Positions 1 through 9,640 of a stretch of 64,000 nucleotides of DNA are shown piece after piece. The position numbers and the translations under genes were made by a program. This stretch comes from Nitrospira sp. KM1 (GTDB lineage: Bacteria > Nitrospirota > Nitrospiria > Nitrospirales > Nitrospiraceae): assembly GCF_011405515.1 (NCBI RefSeq), contig NZ_AP022671.1, positions 1,860,001 through 1,924,000 of the forward strand, in the 5' to 3' direction. The notes under the pieces were generated by a model, which made no database searches, was not told the origin of the DNA, and was given only the letters and a program-made list of their open reading frames with translations. Within the stretch, counting starts at the first letter, position 1. Every line of letters begins with the position of its first letter.

Positions 1-39
1 ATAGGCATGGTGGAACCGGGAACGGGAGGTCAGCTACAG

Positions 40-79
40 GCGGGAGATCCTTTGGCCCACGGCTCAAAGGATTTCCCGC
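40..79 (-). terminator. Hairpin downstream of the di-haem peroxidase gene
   Basis: Arms at 40-54 and 65-79 are complementary at 14 of 15 positions, and the odd pair is a G-T wobble. The loop is 10 bases. It starts 18 bases past the stop codon at 98. No T-run follows on the minus strand, so it may be a 3'-end stabilising hairpin rather than a classical intrinsic terminator. Confidence 0.55.
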
Positions 80-97
80 CCATGCCTGTGTACGGCG

Positions 98-1204
98 CTA
101 TTGCGGAAATGTCTTGGGGGCCGCAATTTTCTGCCAGCCTTCCCCGTTCAAGGTGTGGAGAAACGCAACGAGAGCCTTTTTCTCCTCCGGCGTCAACTCC
201 AGAGCGATCACATTATTGTCGAGATGGGGATTGGCAATGCCTCCCTGATTATAAAAGTCTACGACGGCTTCGAGTGTTGCGAAACGTCCATCATGCATAT
301 AGGGAGCAGTCCGGCTGATCTCGCGAAGCGTCGGGGTCTTGAATGCGCCGATCTCCTCGGGATTCTTGCTCACCATATATCGTCCGAGATCCACCGTATT
401 GTCGTCCCAGCCGATTCCAAGATTATGGAACTTCTCATCGGTAAAGTTGAATCCAGAGTGGCATCGGACACAGCGCGCCTTCCCACGGAACAACTCCAAC
501 CCCTTTTGCGCTTCCGGTGAGATGGCATTCTCCTCGCCTCCCATGTCGAATCGATCGGCGGGACTATTTCCCGACAACATGGTCCGCTGAAAGCTGGCAA
601 TGGCCTTTCCCACGTTTTCCATCGTAATGTCGGAATCGAAGACGTTCCTGAACGCCGTTTGATAGCCTTTGATCTTCTTGAGCTTCACGAGCATTTGATC
701 GTAATCCGCGAATCCATGCTCGACCGGATTGGTGAACGGTCCGATCGACTGTGCTTCCAATGTCTCCGCCCGCCCGTCCCAGAACTGGCCCTTGCTGAAC
801 ACGCGGTTCAGGGACGTCGGAGCGCTTCGATTGCCTTTCAAACCCTTGATGCCGGATGAAACCCGTTGCCCATCCGTAAAAGCCAGATTCGGGAGATGGC
901 AACTCGCACATGCAATCTTATTCGTTGTCGACATGCGCTTGTCGAAGAAGAGCTGCCGTCCGAGTTCGATCTTCTCCGAGGTCAACGGGTTGTCGTCGGG
1001 AATGACCACGGCGCTCTCTTCAAGACCGAAGGGAAGCTTTAGTTGGTACCCGCCATCCTGCCGGACCGGTTGTGGCCCACCGCGTGAGACCGAATCACCC
1101 GCAAGAGGCGCTCCGGAAGCCCACAGAAGCGCCAATAGCCCGGCGATGCTGCCGACTCCAACGGTGAATCTTCCAACCTGTGATCTCGACGTGAATGGCC
1201 CCAT
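98..1204 (-). CDS. Di-haem cytochrome c peroxidase (MauG/CcpA family)
   Basis: Periplasmic reduction of hydrogen peroxide to water with electrons from small c-type cytochromes is the usual role of this family. The 368-residue protein has a hydrophobic export signal (about residues 12-38) and two CXXCH haem sites, CASCH in the N-terminal half and CVRCH in the C-terminal half. The late segment TAPYMHDGRFATLEAVV is typical of the family. The length fits. The ATG at 1204 is preceded by a strong GGAGGGAGGAG ribosome site. A lipoprotein gene lies 46 bases upstream on the same strand and an OxyR-type regulator is divergent, which suggests peroxide control. A methylamine-type MauG role is less likely because no mau genes are present. 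Confidence 0.9.
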   Translation of the reverse strand: MGPFTSRSQVGRFTVGVGSIAGLLALLWASGAPLAGDSVSRGGPQPVRQDGGYQLKLPFGLEESAVVIPDDNPLTSEKIELGRQLFFDKRMSTTNKIACASCHLPNLAFTDGQRVSSGIKGLKGNRSAPTSLNRVFSKGQFWDGRAETLEAQSIGPFTNPVEHGFADYDQMLVKLKKIKGYQTAFRNVFDSDITMENVGKAIASFQRTMLSGNSPADRFDMGGEENAISPEAQKGLELFRGKARCVRCHSGFNFTDEKFHNLGIGWDDNTVDLGRYMVSKNPEEIGAFKTPTLREISRTAPYMHDGRFATLEAVVDFYNQGGIANPHLDNNVIALELTPEEKKALVAFLHTLNGEGWQKIAAPKTFPQ

Positions 1205-1250
1205 AAGCTCCTCCCTCCAAGAATTGACGATTGCCGCCGGTTACCGCTAG

Positions 1251-1631
1251 TTAATTGATTTGCGCATGAGGCACTTGGCTTCGGTATTCACGAGCCAACT
1301 CGTCCGCCTCATCCGCCGCAGCCCAGAGGACTTTTGCATTGTCGAGGCTACGTCTCGCCTGCTCGTCGCCCTCTCCCCGTAGCCGGATGAACTGTTGCGC
1401 CTCGAGTTCATAGCGAGCGGCCATGGAGCGCAGTTCTGCCGCCTGCGATCGGTATTTAAATACCGAATCCCCCGCCTCTCTCTGCGACATTCCTTTTACC
1501 ACCTCATCATGTGGCGTTTCAGTGGCTTGATCGAGGCCCAGTGCGCATCCGCTCATCAGCATAACCACAAAGACCGCTCCCAAAACATTTTTAAAATATG
1601 ACTCTCGTTTGTTCGTGGATAAGGTGCTCAT
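1251..1631 (-). CDS. Small putative lipoprotein upstream of the peroxidase
   Basis: The 126-residue protein starts at the ATG at 1631, chosen because AGGAGG sits just upstream; a longer frame to 1706 lacks such a site. The signal segment ends in a lipobox (LMSGC), so the mature protein is probably a lipid-anchored periplasmic protein of about 100 residues. The mature part is strongly helical and rich in Ala, Glu and Arg, and could form a short coiled coil. It shares the strand and probably the transcript with the peroxidase. I do not recognise a domain. Its promoter should lie in the AT-rich gap next to oxyR. Confidence 0.7.
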   Translation of the reverse strand: MSTLSTNKRESYFKNVLGAVFVVMLMSGCALGLDQATETPHDEVVKGMSQREAGDSVFKYRSQAAELRSMAARYELEAQQFIRLRGEGDEQARRSLDNAKVLWAAADEADELAREYRSQVPHAQIN

Positions 1632-1706
1632 GACTTCCTCCTCTCTTTTATCCCACTCTCCTCGCGCCTTGCTTTGTGAGGTACGCTTGGATTTTACCGG
1701 CTGCAT

Positions 1707-1780
1707 GGCGATAAGTACAATTGATTATATTTCTAACTGTGATTTATATTTCTTATCATGTATTCCAAGATCAGCCTGTC
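1707..1780. promoter_or_regulatory. Divergent AT-rich control region between lipoprotein/peroxidase and oxyR
   Basis: The short gap is much richer in A and T than its surroundings. It contains a near-direct repeat, GATTATATTTCT and GATTTATATTTCTT, about 18 bases apart. LysR-type regulators commonly bind such a region and control both their own gene and the divergent one. OxyR binding here is inferred, not seen. Confidence 0.5.
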
Positions 1781-2692
1781 ATGACACTCACGGTGCTTCG
1801 CTACATCGTGGCAGTCGCGCAAGAACGCCATTTCGGCCGAGCGGCCGAGCGATGCTTCATCAGCCAGCCGGCCCTCAGTCTGGCGATTCAAAAACTGGAA
1901 GAAGAATTGAATGCCTCGCTTTTCGAACGTAAGAAAAGTGAGGTGACGCTCACCCCACTGGGTGAACAGATCGTCCAACAAGCCCAGCGTGTTCTGGAGG
2001 AAGCGGAGCAGATCACTCTGATTGCCGCACAAGGAAAGAATCAGCTGGTGGGCCGGCTCCGTCTGGGAGCGATATCGACCGTCGGCCCGTACATCCTGCC
2101 GGACCTCGTGACCGCCCTGCACAAGCGGGCGCCACAGATGCCGCTCGAAATCGAAGAGAATTTGACTGCCAATTTGACCCGCATGCTGAAAAGCGGAAAA
2201 CTGGACGTCATCCTCATCGCGCTTCCCTTCGAAGAGCCGGGCATCATCTCGGAAGCGCTCTACGACGAACCTTTTAAAATGGTTGTTCCCGTCACCCACC
2301 CATGGGCGAAACGCTCCGAAGTGGATGCCAGAGAATTGTCCGGACAGGACGTCCTTCTGCCGCATGCCGGCCATTGCTTCCGTCAACAGGTCCTGGATAG
2401 CTGCCCGGATCTAAGCCGATCAGACGCAGAAGGCATTCAGGGCAACTCTCTTGAAACCATCCGGCAGATGGTGATTTCTGGATTAGGCATTACGGTGATG
2501 CCGACCAGCGCGCTGACGGCCAAATATCAGCACAAACGTCTTGTCGCCGTCCCTTTCATCAAGCCCGTCCCTCAGCGTCGGATCGGACTGGCCTGGCGAA
2601 GAGGATTCACACGTCCTGCTGCGCTGGAGGTCATCCGTCATGCCATGAGGACGTTGAAGATCCCGGCTCTGACGCCCATCTCATCCTCATAA
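1781..2692 (+). CDS. oxyR: LysR-family peroxide sensor, OxyR type
   Basis: A transcription activator that senses hydrogen peroxide through a cysteine pair. The 303-residue protein begins MTLTVLRYIV; in-frame codons upstream of 1781 do not resemble the family. Residues 1-60 are a LysR winged helix-turn-helix (HFGRAAERCFISQPALS). The effector domain contains HCFRQQVLDSC, with two cysteines separated by eight residues, the same spacing as the redox pair Cys199/Cys208 of E. coli OxyR. It lies divergent from the lipoprotein and peroxidase genes, a common arrangement for a regulator and its targets. The cysteine pair makes OxyR a much better call than a generic LysR protein. Confidence 0.88.
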   Translation: MTLTVLRYIVAVAQERHFGRAAERCFISQPALSLAIQKLEEELNASLFERKKSEVTLTPLGEQIVQQAQRVLEEAEQITLIAAQGKNQLVGRLRLGAISTVGPYILPDLVTALHKRAPQMPLEIEENLTANLTRMLKSGKLDVILIALPFEEPGIISEALYDEPFKMVVPVTHPWAKRSEVDARELSGQDVLLPHAGHCFRQQVLDSCPDLSRSDAEGIQGNSLETIRQMVISGLGITVMPTSALTAKYQHKRLVAVPFIKPVPQRRIGLAWRRGFTRPAALEVIRHAMRTLKIPALTPISSS

Positions 2693-2892
2693 ATCTGAAC
2701 AATCGCATACACCAGTCTCCGGACCGCCGGTCAATGGCCAAGTACCTTCATTTACGACGTTCCAGCAATGCCTCAAGTTGTGAGTGGTACACATGCGTCG
2801 CCTTGGTTAGAATGGCCGACGTCGGAGAATCTCAATCTACATTCGAACGGCCGTTCCGATGACACCATGATGCCGGTGAAAGATCGTCCGCG

Positions 2893-3939
2893 ATGAGGGC
2901 AATTCCCGGTTGGGATCACCCGGGGCGACGACTGAGACCGTCGCTTCATCTATCTGCCGCACTGCTGTTCAGCACGGCGACGGGGTGTTCCTTTCTCATT
3001 CCCTCGACCAATCACACCACAGCCTCTGAGCGTCATTGCACCCCAGCGACCCCCGTCTCCTTTTCACGGGCTCAGGAATACGACTCCGCCGCCCCGCCGG
3101 AGGTCGAGACGGACATTCCGTTGTCTCCGCGGGCGCTGGAAGTCGCAAGCGTGATGGACGTGATGCCGATTCTGTCCAGCATGTCGAAGCTTCAATCCGC
3201 CGGAGAAACCAGAAGCATCGCATATTTGGAACTGCGGCAGGCATTGACCGACCGTCTGCTGCTGACGATGTTTGAGGTGTCGTCGGCCGTGGCCGAGATT
3301 GTGTGCGAACGCGACCGCGCAGACCAGGTTGCCGACCGTATGGAAGAGATCGACGCCGCCATGGTCAGAAAACTGACGCTGGTTTCAATCGTTGTCGGCG
3401 GGGTGGCAGCGGCCGTGTCGGGTGGAATCGGATTGGCCGGAGGAGCCAGCACGGCAAGCGACGCGGCGGCATTGGCAGGAGGCGTATTGGCCTCCGTGTT
3501 CGGAGGAACGGCGCTCTTTGCGACGTCCAAACAGGAGTTTCATCACGAGCGCAACCTTCTGAAAGAGGTATGGGACAATCCCCAACAATCCGCGGTCATT
3601 TCACCGGCCGTCTGGCGATACCTCCAAGCCCGTCATAAAGAACCTGAGACGACGGCACGCGGCGAAGTGGTCAATGCCTGGCAGCAGCAAGGCCGTCTTG
3701 GAGAGCAAGGGTCCTCAGTCCAGTCGCAACGCATCCCCTTATTCTTCGGACCTGGAGGGGTCTATACCGCAACAGATCTGCGGGCCAGAGCGTCGATGCT
3801 GGAAACCCTGGAAGCCCAGATCCAATTGCTGACCGAAGAGCTGGAATTGTTCCTTCGAGAGATCATGCAACTTCGATACGAAGAGGCGCTACAGGGTCAG
3901 CGGCCGTCACTCAATCGCGGATCGGCCGCCATAAAATGA
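2893..3939 (+). CDS. Putative exported protein with glycine-rich hydrophobic segment, unknown function
   Basis: The 348-residue protein has an N-terminal hydrophobic stretch ending near Cys32 (FSTATGCSF), which could be a weak lipobox. A helical region follows, then a Gly/Ala-rich membrane-like segment at about residues 160-215, and a C-terminal helix rich in Glu, Gln and Leu that could form a coiled coil. The glycine-zipper-like middle is seen in several envelope proteins, but I cannot name a family. Three RNase, hydrolase and kinase-type neighbours give no clue. The ribosome site at 2893 is weak, so the start is uncertain. Confidence 0.6.
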   Translation: MRAIPGWDHPGRRLRPSLHLSAALLFSTATGCSFLIPSTNHTTASERHCTPATPVSFSRAQEYDSAAPPEVETDIPLSPRALEVASVMDVMPILSSMSKLQSAGETRSIAYLELRQALTDRLLLTMFEVSSAVAEIVCERDRADQVADRMEEIDAAMVRKLTLVSIVVGGVAAAVSGGIGLAGGASTASDAAALAGGVLASVFGGTALFATSKQEFHHERNLLKEVWDNPQQSAVISPAVWRYLQARHKEPETTARGEVVNAWQQQGRLGEQGSSVQSQRIPLFFGPGGVYTATDLRARASMLETLEAQIQLLTEELELFLREIMQLRYEEALQGQRPSLNRGSAAIK

Positions 3940-3986
3940 TGATGCGTACCTGATCACGCAGGCTTCAACGAGATCGGCGGAGCGCC

Positions 3987-4736
3987 ATGATTGAATCGTC
4001 ATTTTGTCTGCTTCCAGGAATCGGCCGCACGACAGAACGACGATTGTGGCGGCAAGGCATCCGTTCGTGGAATGATTTTCTTGGCACTCCGTCCATTGCG
4101 GGAATCAGCGCGACCCGCAAAACGTTATGGGACAAGAAGCTGCTGGAGGCTCACTACCATCGGACACGGGAAAACGCGAGGTATTTCGGCGTCACACTTC
4201 CAGGAAACGAACATTGGCGGCTCTACGAGTGGCTGCGATCCAGAACACTCTTTCTCGACATCGAAACCGACTCGTCGGGCCGCATCACCGTCGTGGGGTT
4301 GTATGGCCGCGGACGCTGCCTCTCGTTGGTTCGCGGGGAATCACTGACGCGACGCCGACTGTGCGACGAATTAACCGAGTACGGTCTGCTGGTGACCTTC
4401 AATGGAGCGAGCTTCGATCTCCCGATGTTGCTGAATCAATTCCCTACCCTGCCGCTGGATCAGCCACACATCGATCTCTGCCGGCTCGCCCGGCGGCTGG
4501 GATATCGCGGAGGGCTCAAAGCGGTTGAACGCCAATGCTCCATACAACGCAGGACCGATCTGCAAGGGCTGTCCGGACATGATGCCGTCTGTCTGTGGAA
4601 CCGCTGGCGCTATGGCGGAGATTCCCTGGCACGGGAGCGCGTGGTGGCTTACAACGAAGCAGATTGCGTCAATCTGCAGCCTTTAGCCGATCGGATGTAT
4701 TGTGAGATGGCGCGCGTCCTGACCGGAAGCGCCTGA
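3987..4736 (+). CDS. YprB-like ribonuclease H-fold exonuclease
   Basis: A probable DEDD-type 3'-5' exonuclease. The 249-residue protein has an N-terminal helix-hairpin-helix (LPGIGRTTERRLWRQGI), followed by exonuclease motifs in order: FLDIETD (about residue 88), VTFNGASFDLPML (about 137) and YNEADCVNL near the C-terminus. These supply the acidic metal ligands. Length and order match the YprB/RNase_H_2 family. Its substrate is unknown. It has its own GGAG ribosome site 47 bases after the preceding gene. Confidence 0.75.
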   Translation: MIESSFCLLPGIGRTTERRLWRQGIRSWNDFLGTPSIAGISATRKTLWDKKLLEAHYHRTRENARYFGVTLPGNEHWRLYEWLRSRTLFLDIETDSSGRITVVGLYGRGRCLSLVRGESLTRRRLCDELTEYGLLVTFNGASFDLPMLLNQFPTLPLDQPHIDLCRLARRLGYRGGLKAVERQCSIQRRTDLQGLSGHDAVCLWNRWRYGGDSLARERVVAYNEADCVNLQPLADRMYCEMARVLTGSA

Positions 4737-4932
4737 GAATTCACGACCACCTCGGGCTAACCAAGCTCCGGAATCGTTTCCTGCCCGTGCCTGAATGGCG
4801 CCTCTCTTTCAGAACACGAGGCCGGGCATCTCTCGCAGCCTTTCGACTTTTGATGACTTGCGTCCGGAGTGCCTGTCGGGAGTATCATAGCTCCACGACA
4901 GCGCGGTGATGACCGTGAAGGAAAAGGAGTCC

Positions 4933-5736
4933 ATGTCGATCGTCCACGTCAACGGCATCCCTCTCAACTATCGGGAGTCCGGCAACGGCAACGGCCCGAC
5001 GATCGTGTTCGCGCCTTCACTTATCTGGAGCAGCGACGTGTACGATGAGTTGTTGGGTCCGCTCAAGGACGATTTTCATATCGTGGCATTGGAACTCCAT
5101 GGCCACGGGCAAAGCGGATACAGGCTGGACATGACCTTGGAGGGCATCACCGAAGAATTCTCTCTTTTGCTGAAGCAACTGAACTTGCAGCGCCCTGCCT
5201 GGTTGGGCTGCTCGATCGGCGGAATGATCGGCATGCGTCTGGCCCTCGCGCATCCCGACGTCCTCGATTCGCTCATCCTTGTGGCAACGAGTGCGCGGCC
5301 GGACCCTTCTCAGATCAAAGGGGCGACCCTGCATCTGTGGAAAATGTTTCGCGACGGGCATCGCGGAGATATCGCAGACCCCGCGCTGAAACTCCTCTTC
5401 GCCGCACGCACGTTTAAAGAATGTCCTGATTTGATTGCCCGGTGCAGAGGCGAGCTGATCCGTACAAAAGATGCAGCAGGAATGTTCGCCGCGGCACTGG
5501 CAACCATCAATCGAACGGATATCAGCGGAGAGATCCACAAGATCAAGACACGGACGCTCGTCATCACAGGCCGTGAAGACCCTGCGGCAACGCCCGCTCA
5601 AGCGGACTTCATCGAGACACAGATTCCAGGTGCGGAGATGGCGATTATCGATGACGCCGGTCACATGGTCGCACTGGAAAAGCCCGGGGAAGTTGCCAAG
5701 TTGGTTCAGGGTTTTCTCGCAAAATCACAGTCATAA
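4933..5736 (+). CDS. Alpha/beta hydrolase, 3-oxoadipate enol-lactonase-like
   Basis: The 267-residue cytoplasmic hydrolase starts at the ATG at 4933, which has AAAAGGAG directly upstream. The nucleophile elbow is GCSIGG, the acid is probably the Asp in GREDPAATP and the base the His in GHMVALEKP. The region before the elbow carries the usual oxyanion-loop context. The family includes enol-lactonases and many hydrolases of unknown substrate, and no aromatic-degradation genes are nearby, so the specific reaction is open. A second hydrolase of the same type lies at 58396. Confidence 0.8.
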   Translation: MSIVHVNGIPLNYRESGNGNGPTIVFAPSLIWSSDVYDELLGPLKDDFHIVALELHGHGQSGYRLDMTLEGITEEFSLLLKQLNLQRPAWLGCSIGGMIGMRLALAHPDVLDSLILVATSARPDPSQIKGATLHLWKMFRDGHRGDIADPALKLLFAARTFKECPDLIARCRGELIRTKDAAGMFAAALATINRTDISGEIHKIKTRTLVITGREDPAATPAQADFIETQIPGAEMAIIDDAGHMVALEKPGEVAKLVQGFLAKSQS

Positions 5737-5792
5737 GCACCCATCAAGCGCAGCACCAACGGGCACGCGACACCTTCGAGCCCCCCAATCTT

Positions 5793-6296
5793 TCAAAGAC
5801 TCAGGTTCGATCGAATATGTGCGACGATCTCATCCGGCGTATGATCGGCATCGACGGTGACGGCGTCGACCGGCTCTTCAAGCGTTTCAAACTGACTGGC
5901 CAGCAGGTTGCGGTTCATGAAATGTCCTCTCCGCAGGGCCAATCGTTTTTCAATGAGCGCAAAATCCCCTTTGAGATAGATGAACCGGACATGGTCCGCT
6001 GCGCCCTCGATCATGGTTTTCCGGTAACCGGCTTTCAAGGCCGAGCAGGCCAAGACACCGTTCCGGCCCTGCTTCACCCATCCGATGATCACCTGCCTGA
6101 TCGCCTTCAACCAGAGCCTTCGATCCTCGTCTGTTAATGCTCGACCACGTGTCAACTTGTCCAGATTATCGGCAGAGTGTAAGTCGTCCGCATCTTGAAA
6201 CTCCCAGCCCAATACGCGAGACAAGCGAAATCCAATGGTGGTTTTTCCCGATCCGGATACGCCAATCAAGATAATGACTTGAGGTTTCAAAGCCAT
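5793..6296 (-). CDS. gntK: Gluconokinase
   Basis: ATP-dependent phosphorylation of gluconate to 6-phosphogluconate. The start is the ATG at 6296 (167 residues), giving the family's usual short N-terminus before the P-loop GVSGSGKTT. Further motifs are DADDLHSADNLDKLTRGRAL (substrate loop), DEDRRLWL and CSALKAGYR, all typical of gluconokinase rather than shikimate kinase. The exported protein gene upstream (6383-6868) shares the strand with an 86-base gap. No gluconate transporter is visible here. Confidence 0.88.
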   Translation of the reverse strand: MALKPQVIILIGVSGSGKTTIGFRLSRVLGWEFQDADDLHSADNLDKLTRGRALTDEDRRLWLKAIRQVIIGWVKQGRNGVLACSALKAGYRKTMIEGAADHVRFIYLKGDFALIEKRLALRRGHFMNRNLLASQFETLEEPVDAVTVDADHTPDEIVAHIRSNLSL

Positions 6297-6382
6297 GCGG
6301 AACACCAATGGAGAAAAATCTTTCAGGTTACAAAGGAGAGATTCAACGGGAGACCTTGACCAGGCCATCTCTGGATCGCCGA

Positions 6383-6868
6383 TCAATAGGCAAGGGGAAG
6401 GAGTTCCGCCGTTTCCGCCCGTAAGACTGCGCGAATCCTATTCTCCAGCTGCAGATAGCGAGCGGTTTTAGCCCAGGGTAGCACCTTGCCGATCTTGTTC
6501 GCATAGGCGCGGTTGAGTGTGAATTCACCCTCCTGGATGGACAGCGCTTCGTCCAGAAGCTTCTTGGCGGTCTCGTCCGGAATGGGACCCTTGACGAACG
6601 CTGTAGAATATTCCTTGATGTTTTTATCCATCCGCCCAGTCAACTGCTCCAGCTCTTTTTGATACTCTTCGTACAGAGGCCAGAACTGCTTCCCTTCCCC
6701 GTCGGTAAGTTCCATATTATTGACTATCAACGTTTTCTTGTTCGCTCTGATCATTTGAAGAAGAAACTCCTGGTCGGGAACCGCATCAGAACCCGCCCGG
6801 GTCTGAGCGAGGTCGGCCACAGCCAGCATGAGACCGCCAAGAAACAGGAATACGATCAGCTTGTTCAT
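6383..6868 (-). CDS. Small exported helical protein, unknown function
   Basis: The 161-residue protein has an N-terminal signal peptide (hydrophobic residues 4-20, likely cleavage after TRAG) and an otherwise helical mature part. It contains MELTDGEGKQFWPLYEEYQKEL, a pattern that recalls periplasmic helical proteins with 'LT..Q' repeats such as the Spy/CpxP group, but similarity is too weak to assign. AGGAGG stands upstream of the ATG at 6868. It may be co-transcribed with the gluconokinase gene. Confidence 0.7.
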   Translation of the reverse strand: MNKLIVFLFLGGLMLAVADLAQTRAGSDAVPDQEFLLQMIRANKKTLIVNNMELTDGEGKQFWPLYEEYQKELEQLTGRMDKNIKEYSTAFVKGPIPDETAKKLLDEALSIQEGEFTLNRAYANKIGKVLPWAKTARYLQLENRIRAVLRAETAELLPLAY

Positions 6869-7634
6869 ACAGTTCCTCCTTTTACCCTTCCGGCCCCTCT
6901 CGGGATATCCACGTCACTCCCTTCCGGTTTCGACATGTTGCATGAGCCGACAAGGCTCCGGATCCTTGCAGATCCGCTGGAGAGATCAAATAGAGTCTCG
7001 CACGAAGATGTTGTAGATGAATCGCCAGAGAAGAATGGGAATGCCTTACCGATTACGACAAGATTCATTGTGTCGTGAGAACACCGATGATGAAGAAATG
7101 CTATATCCGACGCAGGATTCGGTCAAGCCCGGGAAGCATGCACCGAAACTTTCGACGTTGAGGCATCTTGTTTAGGCGACCTGCCACCTTTTTCTGCTGG
7201 ACAAATCACTTCGTCGAACCATTAAGGCGATCGCTTGAAGATACTTCCGTAAGCCGCTGACCGTGATCCTTCACCTCGATGGAATTTTTTGCAAGACACG
7301 TATTCCTACTTGCTTTCTCTTGTGGCTTTTTCGTAATGTTCCGTTGTCGTCTCGTTCAGGAGAATGACGGTGCCCGACTTTTAAGCCGTCCTTCGTGTTT
7401 ACCTGTCTAGTCGGCGAACGCATCACGCTACCGACCTCAGTGCCGCTACACCTTGGCGTGTGATCCCAAATAGTGCGTGCAACCGGCTTCTGACTGCCGC
7501 GCCGGTAATCGCAGGTTGTTTAGTACACGAAATCCCTTGTTGGACAAAGCAACGCATGCGAGCCGTAGCTTCATTCCCGTGCAGTTCATAAACGTGGATA
7601 TGCGCTCAACTTATTAAACCAAGGAAAAGTCATC
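6869..7634. other. Intergenic region without recognisable gene
   Basis: About 770 bases between a minus-strand and a plus-strand gene. Short open frames are present on both strands but none has a ribosome site or recognisable protein. The region must hold both divergent promoters; I see no convincing operator or RNA structure. Confidence 0.5.
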
Positions 7635-9338
7635 ATGCTCTTCAGGCGAAATTCGATATTCACCGTCTTACTCGCGATCGTGTATATTGTACAAGCCGCC
7701 TGCAGCAGCGGTGGAGATGATTCTTCCGCCCCTTCCGGCCCTTCCGGACCTGCACCCGCCGGCCCTGTGGCCCCAACAGTGACTTCCTCCGTCAACCAGG
7801 GTGGCGTCAACGAACCTCTGAATTTGCAGCTCAATGCTTCTGGAACCGGTCCCTTCACATGGGAATTGACCACCGCTCAGACCTCGTTGCCGGCCGGAGT
7901 GACATTGCAATCGTCCGGTCTGTTGAGCGGCACTCCAACCCAAGAGGGGCAGTTCCCGTTCTCGGTGAAGGTGACCGGCCAGGGCGGGTCGACCACGAAA
8001 GATCTGAAACTGACCACGCTGGGGTCGACCTTTCGGGCTTCGGTTGTGAATGCGACCACCACGCCGGGGCCGGTGGCCGAAGCCAATGGTGCCAGCGGGG
8101 CCGATGCGAGAAGCTTCGATCCAGGAATCAGCGCGGACGGACGGTACGTGGTGTTCGATTCGGCCGCGAGTAATCTGACCCCGGGACTGAATCCCGGAGG
8201 GAAGCTCCAAGTCTACCTCTATGACCGCCTGACCGGGTTAGTCGAAATGGTCTCCGTGTCTTCCACGGGCACTCCCGGCAATGAAAACAGTATCGTGGCG
8301 ACCGTGAGCCAGGACGGCAACGTTGTCGTGTTCGACTCCTTTGCCAACAATCTGGTCGCCGGGGATACGAATGGATCGCGCGACGTCTTCGTGCGTAATC
8401 GGGCGGCGAATACAACCGTACGGATCTCTCAGTTAGCGAGTGGAGAAGCCCCCTGCCCGAACCCGAACCCCGATTGCAACAGCTTTGATCCGTCGATCAG
8501 CGATGATGGCTCGGTGATTGCGTTCGGATCGCTTCGACAGCTTGCGGCGAGCGATACGGATGACGAAGCGGATGTGTATCTGTACACAGGATCGACCACA
8601 TTGACGCGCCTGACCCCTGGGGTCGGAGGTCCCCCGGCAGGGCTTGCAGGAAGCCCAAGTGTCAGCGGCAACGGCAGGTTCGTCGCGTTCGCTTCAGCGA
8701 AAGAAAATTTGATCGCAGGGGATACCGCCGACGGGGTCAGCGATATCTTTGTTTATACGGTCGGGACCGGGGCGCTGCGTAAAATTTCATCTGCGCCGGG
8801 TGGTACCGCAGCAAACGGGAACAATTTTGGTCCATCGATCAGCGGAGATGGCAGATTTATCGCGTTTTCATCCGAGGCCAGCAACTTAGTCAGCGGCGAT
8901 TCGAATGGGTTCTCAGACATCTTCGTCGTGGACACGAATGCGTCCACGCCCGCCCCCAAGCTGATCGTCAACCTGGCGTTGAATCAAGGCGACGGCGACA
9001 GTATCTTTCCATCGATCAGTCGCGATGGAAAGCTCCTCGCCTTCGATACGACGGCGACGAATTATGACGCCGCGTCTCCGGACACGAACGGAGTGCGGGA
9101 TATCTACATCGTCGATCGGAGCTGCTCGGTGGACTTTGGGACGCCGCCAAGCGGGTCATGTACGTTCAAGCGGGCCTCGATCGGGAGCAACAATGCACTC
9201 GGAAACAATCAGAGCATCTTCCCGGCGCTCAGCGGCGACGGAACGTACGTCGCATATTTTTCCGATGCGACGAATCTGATACCGGATGTCGGAGACACCA
9301 ATGGTCTTCGAGACGCCTTTGTGACGAAGCGGCAATAG
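7635..9338 (+). CDS. Lipoprotein with Ig-like domain and seven WD40-like (PD40) repeats
   Basis: The 567-residue protein has a signal peptide ending in a lipobox (VQAAC), then a low-complexity Ser/Gly/Pro linker. A putative Ig domain of the He_PIG type follows (FTWELTTA, LPAGVTLQSSGLLSGTPTQ). The rest is built of repeats around the motif 'P-S-I-S-x-D-G-R-x-V-A-F-x-S'. I count seven such motifs, enough for one seven-bladed TolB-like propeller. Aspartate-rich loops such as DTNGSRDVF recur between blades. The likely site is the outer membrane or cell surface, with a binding role; no catalytic motif is visible. The start has AAGGA upstream. It stands alone on its strand. Confidence 0.8.
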   Translation: MLFRRNSIFTVLLAIVYIVQAACSSGGDDSSAPSGPSGPAPAGPVAPTVTSSVNQGGVNEPLNLQLNASGTGPFTWELTTAQTSLPAGVTLQSSGLLSGTPTQEGQFPFSVKVTGQGGSTTKDLKLTTLGSTFRASVVNATTTPGPVAEANGASGADARSFDPGISADGRYVVFDSAASNLTPGLNPGGKLQVYLYDRLTGLVEMVSVSSTGTPGNENSIVATVSQDGNVVVFDSFANNLVAGDTNGSRDVFVRNRAANTTVRISQLASGEAPCPNPNPDCNSFDPSISDDGSVIAFGSLRQLAASDTDDEADVYLYTGSTTLTRLTPGVGGPPAGLAGSPSVSGNGRFVAFASAKENLIAGDTADGVSDIFVYTVGTGALRKISSAPGGTAANGNNFGPSISGDGRFIAFSSEASNLVSGDSNGFSDIFVVDTNASTPAPKLIVNLALNQGDGDSIFPSISRDGKLLAFDTTATNYDAASPDTNGVRDIYIVDRSCSVDFGTPPSGSCTFKRASIGSNNALGNNQSIFPALSGDGTYVAYFSDATNLIPDVGDTNGLRDAFVTKRQ

Positions 9339-9640
9339 TCCCCGACAGGTCCGGCATCTATCTCGTGGGGGTCAGCGTGAGAGGAGTACTATCAGCAGCA
9401 GTCACCAGGCTCATGGCACCCTTCACGCGGACTGCGTCATGGTTAGCGGACAGATGCAGAAAGTGGGGCGAGGATCTTGCTCGATAAGAGCGTTCGCAGA
9501 TAAACGAGGTCATGTACTGTAAAGTATCAACCAGGGAGTTTGAGGCTTGCCATCACTCTAGAATCAGGGACGTGTGCCGAATCCTCAGGAAAGGTTCCGT
9601 TGTTTGGGGCGCGGGAAAATGATCCGATGTTACGCATAAT
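9339..9640. other. Intergenic region between convergent genes
   Basis: About 300 bases between the propeller lipoprotein and the polysaccharide-export gene. I see no gene and no clear terminator. Confidence 0.4.

Noticed and set aside
1733-2386. 217-codon frame on the minus strand
   Set aside because: It lies wholly antisense to oxyR, has no ribosome site and no recognisable protein pattern.
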